A stretch of DNA of 9,899 nt, from positions 1 to 9,899 of the forward strand of contig NZ_JBLKSS010000056.1 of NCBI RefSeq assembly GCF_047607725.1, given 5' to 3'. Made by a program: the position numbers and the translations under genes. The first letter of the stretch is position 1, and the number at the start of each line of letters is the position of its first letter. The notes beneath the pieces are model-generated. The model was not told where the DNA came from. It worked only from the letters and a program-made list of their open reading frames with translations, and did not search any database. Of the stretch, positions 6,753-9,899 are shown piece by piece. This DNA comes from JBLKSS01 sp047607725. GTDB taxonomy: Bacteria; Pseudomonadota; Gammaproteobacteria; Enterobacterales; Enterobacteriaceae.

Positions 6753-8947
6753 CACCACGGTACGTGATGGGCAGGTGTAATGGTGGCCGAAATCGAAGGT
6801 GTGCTCGCTGATATCATCCGGCTGGAAGGTATCGAAGAATGGCGCCACCTCCGGCAGGGTGAACACGACGTCTTCGTGCGAGGCGCTGAACAGCAGCACG
6901 GTACTTTGTGACCCTACCCGCAGCAGCCCTGTCGGCTGTGAACGCCCGTCCAGCGACATACCGATACTCTTTAAGTGAGCATCGCCCCACGTCTCTTCGT
7001 TCATCTCCTCGCCGCCGGGCTGAAACCAGGTGACGTCTTTGATGTTCAGCTTCTCGTTCAGATTGCCGGTGAAGAAACGGCCGCGGGGCAGGATGGGAAA
7101 ACGCCTACGCAGGGCGATAAGACGGTAGGTAAATAGGATAAGCGATTGGCCTTTGTCGTTGATATTCCAATCGACCCAGCTGATTTCGCTGTCCTGGCAA
7201 TAACCGTTATTGTTGCCCTGCTGGGTGCGGGCAAACTCATCGCCCGCCAGCAGCATCGGCGTACCCTGGGAAAAGATCAAGGTCGCTAGCATATTGCGCA
7301 TTTGCCGCAATCGCAGCGCATTAATCGCCGGGTCGTCGGTCAAACCTTCCGCGCCATAATTGGCGGAAATATTTTCGCTGTGTCCATCGCGGTTATCCTC
7401 GCCGTTGGCCTCGTTATGCTTGTGTTCATAGGAGACGATATCGTTCAGGGTGAAGCCATCATGCGCGGTAATGAAATTGACCGATGCGTTCGGCTTGCGG
7501 CCGCGATGATTAAAAATATCGGCCGAGCCCGCCAAACGGGTAGTGAACTCCGCCAGTTGCCCCCCTCATCGCCGCGCCAGAATTTTCGCACCGAATCACG
7601 ATAACGATCGTTCCATTCGGCCCATCCCGGCGGAAAACCGCCCACCTGATATCCGCCCGGGCCGCAGTCCCAGGGTTCCGCTATCAGCTTGCATTGGCTG
7701 AGAATAGGATCCTGGCGGCAGGTATCCAGAAAGCCGCAGCCCTCGTCAAAACCGTAGCTTTCCCGGCCGAGAATCGTCGCCAAATCGAAACGGAAACCGT
7801 CAATCTGCATCTCCGTCGCCCAATAGCGTAGAGAGTCGGTCACCATTTGCAGCACGCGCGGATGACTCAAATTCAGCGTATTGCCGGTTCCCGTATCGTT
7901 GATGTAATACCGCTTTTCTTCGGGAAACAGGCGGTAATAGCTGGCGTTGTCGATCCCCTTTAGCGACAATGTCGGCCCCAGTTCATTCCCTTCGGCGGTG
8001 TGGTTATACACCACATCCAGAATGACTTCGATGCCGGCGGCGTGCAGGGTGGCGATCATCTGCTTGAATTCGTTAACGGTTGAGGTGGCCATATATTTGG
8101 GATGCGGAGCGAAAAAGCCGAGGGTGTTGTAACCCCAAAAATTATGTAGCTCCTTCTCCTGCAGTTGGCGGTCGTCGACAAAGGCGTGGATCGGCATCAG
8201 CTCAATGGCGGAGACGCCAAGCGTCTTTATATAGTCGACAATTTGCGGCACGCTCAGCGCGGAAAAGGTGCCGCGTAAATGCTCAGGCACCGCCGGATGA
8301 CGCATGGTATAACCGCGCGCGTGCGTTTCATAAACGAGGTTTTTTTCCCACGGGATAAAGTTTTTACCGTTGATGGGCCAGGAGAACGCCGGATCAATCA
8401 CCCGACATTTTGGCATAAACGGCACGCTGTCGCGCTCGTCCAGGCTCAAGTCTTTGTCTTCGTTGGCGATGTCATAGGCAAACAGGGCGTCATCCCATTT
8501 CAGTTCGCCCCAGATTTGTTTGGCATAGGGATCGAGCAGCAGCTTGGCCGGGTTGAAGCGATGCCCCTGCTCCGGCTCAAACGGGCCATGAACCCGGTAA
8601 CCGTACAGCAGCCCCGGACGCGCGTCAGGCAAATAACCGTGCCATACCTCATCGGTATATTCCGGTAGTTCAATACGGTCATACTCTTCGCCGTCCTCAT
8701 TGAACAAGCACAGTTCCACGCGCGTAGCATGAGCGGAAAAAATAGCAAAATTGACCCCCAGGCCATCCTACGTTGCCCCGAGCGGAACCGGTTTCCCCTC
8801 CCTCACGCGGGTGGTACGGCCGGCATCTAAATGTTTGACGATGTCATTATCGGTATTGGGGTGGGCAATATGGATGCCTTTACCATCCACCAGCACTTCC
8901 ACTTGATTATCTACCTTGCTCGCCATTCTCGTAGTGCCAGTAGGCAT
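6708..8947 (-). pseudogene. glgX: Glycogen debranching enzyme GlgX (TreX type), nonsense codon and frameshift
   Basis: GlgX is a cytosolic GH13 isoamylase that hydrolyses alpha-1,6 branches of glycogen trimmed by phosphorylase. An N-terminal CBM48-like region (PLGAT, NFAIFSAHATRVELCLF, YRVHGPFEPEQGHRFNP) precedes the catalytic barrel. All four GH13 regions survive: DVVYNHT, GFRFDLA (nucleophile Asp 7786-7784), IAEPWD (acid Glu 7678-7676) and TAHDGF (Asp 7460-7458). Two lesions break it. TAG at 8770-8768 replaces the tryptophan expected in PLGATWDGLGVNF. Six Gs at 7565-7560, where four give GDEGQLAEFTTRLAGSADIF, shift the frame. ATG 8947 is chosen because GAGGAA lies just before it; an in-frame ATG at 8983 would add 12 residues. 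Length over all is about 746 codons, slightly long for the family. No other glg gene is visible. Confidence 0.93.
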
Positions 8948-8989
8948 GATTTCCTCACGTTTTTTTGACGATCCCTTGGCCATCTTTAG

Positions 8990-9199
8990 TCATCCCTGAG
9001 ACGAATATAAGTAATGTCCGTTCGCTTCTGCCAAGACCGCCGGCGGCGATCCGACGGTTGAGAAGCCACCTACTTCTGCCGGTGTATCCTTGCGTAATGT
9101 GGTCTCACCCCCATAGCTAACACTGGCGCTGGCGCGGTCGGTGAAAGCAGACCACCCGCTTGAATTACGCCCGTTACAGGGCGATGCGCCACGGCAGCG
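8990..9199 (-). other. Possible C-terminal gene remnant, unidentified
   Basis: A minus-strand frame open from 9199 to TGA at 8992-8990 encodes 69 residues. It includes NSSGWSAFTDRASASVSYGG and ETTLRKDTPAEVGGFSTVG and ends in GHYLYSSQG. The Ser/Thr/Gly-rich composition and natural-looking end suggest the tail of a surface or phage-type protein, but I recognise no family. No start codon with a ribosome site lies at its upstream edge, and a TGA (9202-9200) precedes it. It ends just before the alternative glgX start at 8983. It could be chance. Confidence 0.25.
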
Positions 9200-9202
9200 T
9201 CA

Positions 9203-9318
9203 CAACGCAAGCGCTGTGAACGCGCTTGGGGTCGCTGAAGCAGGCAGCATCACCGCCTACCTCCGCCGGCGCTGTCTGCGCCTGGCGTTAAATGTGGATC
9301 ATTTGTCATATGCGTTCT
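9203..9318. other. Non-coding stretch before the tandem repeat
   Basis: I see no supported gene. A minus-strand ATG at 9313-9311 opens only a 19-codon frame (MTNDPHLTPGADSAGGGRR), with no convincing ribosome site. Confidence 0.4.
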
Positions 9319-9452
9319 GACACAGAAGACCGCGTCTGACTTGGGATACCGCGTCCGACTCGGAATACCGGGTCCAGGCTTGGGTAGCGCGCTCGCCTCG
9401 GGACACCGCGTCCACGCATGGGATACCGCATCTGACTTAAAACACCGCGCCT
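9319..9452. repeat. Degenerate tandem repeat, seven units of 18-20 bp
   Basis: Seven consecutive units with plus-strand consensus GACTYGGGATACCGCGTCC fill 9319-9337, 9338-9356, 9357-9375, 9376-9393, 9394-9413, 9414-9433 and 9434-9452 (19, 19, 19, 18, 20, 20 and 19 bases). The core ACCGCGTC is kept best; units 2, 3, 5 and 6 match most closely, and the first and last are worn. Unit lengths are not multiples of three and vary, so a protein repeat is unlikely, although a minus-strand frame (9483-9250) happens to stay open across it. An array of protein-binding sites (iteron-like) or a decayed minisatellite are the alternatives. Confidence 0.75.
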
Positions 9453-9739
9453 GGCCTGTATATAAAGCTCTGAGTGTAGTCACCTTTGGAGGTTATGCCA
9501 GAGCCGCCACACAAGCTTGACTGTGGCGCCTCATTGCCGGCGATGGCGCTCAATTTCAGGTCCTGCGCCCGCGGCGCCGGATAATCTGCCCCTTCCGCGC
9601 GGACGTCTCGCCGCGGCGCAAAGGCGCAGACAGCCAAGGTAGGTGCGGTTTCATTTTTCGCGGAATCGGTTAACCTGTAATGATTATCGTGCGTGACGTT
9701 TCGCCGCCACAGCGGATTATCCTTAACCAGGGAGCAACA
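9453..9739. other. Leader and upstream region of an interrupted gene
   Basis: I see no supported coding frame; a long minus-strand frame here (9832-9437) crosses the putative IS junction and the tandem repeat and has no family features, so I treat it as chance. The last 100 bases are more AT-rich and probably hold the promoter of the gene starting at 9740; TAATGATTAT near 9679-9688 could include a -10 box. GGGAG at 9730-9734 is a good ribosome site for that gene. Confidence 0.4.
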
Positions 9740-9760
9740 ATGGATATTAACAAAGACACC
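9740..9760 (+). pseudogene. 5' end of an unidentified gene cut by an IS66-like element
   Basis: ATG 9740 lies six bases after GGGAG, a well-placed ribosome site. Seven codons, MDINKDT, are followed at once by GTAAGCGCCCC, which looks like an IS66-type terminus. Reading on, the frame meets TGA at 9785-9787 after eight IS-derived codons. The rest of the gene would lie beyond the element, outside the window. Seven residues are too few to name the product. Confidence 0.5.
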
Positions 9761-9899
9761 GTAAGCGCCCCGTGGAGGACGTCTTGAATTATTGGGGGGT
9801 TTGTTGTATGGCCCGGTAAGAATATGTTCCACTACGATGCCTAGTGAACCCGCATCCTATAAGGGACGGCTGTCAGATCATGGATAATCCGGCGATGAT
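9761..9899 (+). mobile_element. Probable left end of a second IS66-family element
   Basis: The sequence starts GTAAGCGCCCCGTGGAGGAC, with the GTAAG tip shared with the right end at 169. About 120 non-coding bases precede an ATG at 9880 (MDNPAMI, running off the window). That layout fits IS66 elements, where tnpA starts roughly 100-150 bases from the left repeat and three genes tnpA, tnpB and tnpC read left to right. The orientation would be the same as the element at 1-169. I cannot verify tnpA from seven codons. The eight bases before the junction are AAGACACC, the candidate target duplication. Confidence 0.5.
9880..9899 (+). CDS. Start of an open frame, possibly IS66 TnpA
   Basis: ATG 9880 opens MDNPAMI and leaves the window after seven codons. 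The product cannot be named from this. The TnpA suggestion rests only on its distance from the putative IS66 left repeat. No strong ribosome site is visible; AAGGGA (9861-9866) is too far upstream to be ideal. Confidence 0.3.

Noticed and set aside
9319..9452. CRISPR array
   Set aside because: Units are contiguous with no spacers, and they are degenerate and only 18-20 bases long; no cas gene is seen.
9250..9483. Minus-strand frame across the tandem repeat that could be a repeat protein
   Set aside because: Repeat units are 18-20 bases with changing length, so the peptide does not repeat regularly; it is better explained as a DNA repeat.
9437..9832. Minus-strand frame of 131 codons
   Set aside because: It spans the putative IS66 junction, an intergenic region and part of the tandem repeat, so it cannot be one natural gene; it lacks a ribosome site and recognisable motifs.

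Overview
The window looks like chromosome from an enterobacterial insect symbiont in an early stage of gene decay, most like Sodalis. This is inferred from gene content: speG, tsx and an emrE-like gene read closest to enteric proteins. About half of the recognisable genes carry one or two simple disabling changes, and intergenic space is large. No species call can be proven from the sequence alone.

Layout, left to right. Bases 1-169 are the right end of an IS66-family element, which cuts a GNAT acetyltransferase gene (minus strand, 170-402). A non-coding stretch with a hairpin follows. A frameshifted EamA/DMT exporter pseudogene (minus, 701-1589) is divergent from an intact LysR regulator (plus, 1687-2631), with an inverted-repeat operator candidate between them. 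Two further intact genes follow: an EmrE-like SMR efflux pump (2862-3191) and spermidine acetyltransferase speG (3235-3798). Convergent to speG is tsx (3850-4722, minus), the nucleoside outer-membrane channel, broken by one in-frame stop but still preceded by a good promoter. A roughly 670-base region holds only an unidentified open frame. Next comes a MetE-like (cobalamin-independent methionine synthase II family) pseudogene (5581 to about 6704, plus) with a one-base frameshift. It meets tail to tail a glgX glycogen-debranching pseudogene (6708-8947, minus) that carries a nonsense codon and a frameshift in a G-run. The last 0.9 kb holds a possible gene remnant, a seven-copy degenerate 18-20 bp tandem repeat (9319-9452), and a gene start cut after seven codons by what looks like the left end of a second IS66-type element (9761 onward).

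How the genes work together. The intact genes are a regulator and a small stress and polyamine pair: SpeG detoxifies spermidine, and the SMR pump exports cationic compounds. The broken genes concern nucleoside uptake, glycogen breakdown, methionine-type methyl transfer and metabolite export, functions that are often dispensable in a host-restricted symbiont. Most lesions are minimal (one substitution or one to two bases), so decay looks recent. I did not find a convincing novel multi-gene system. The most unusual unexplained element is the tandem repeat.
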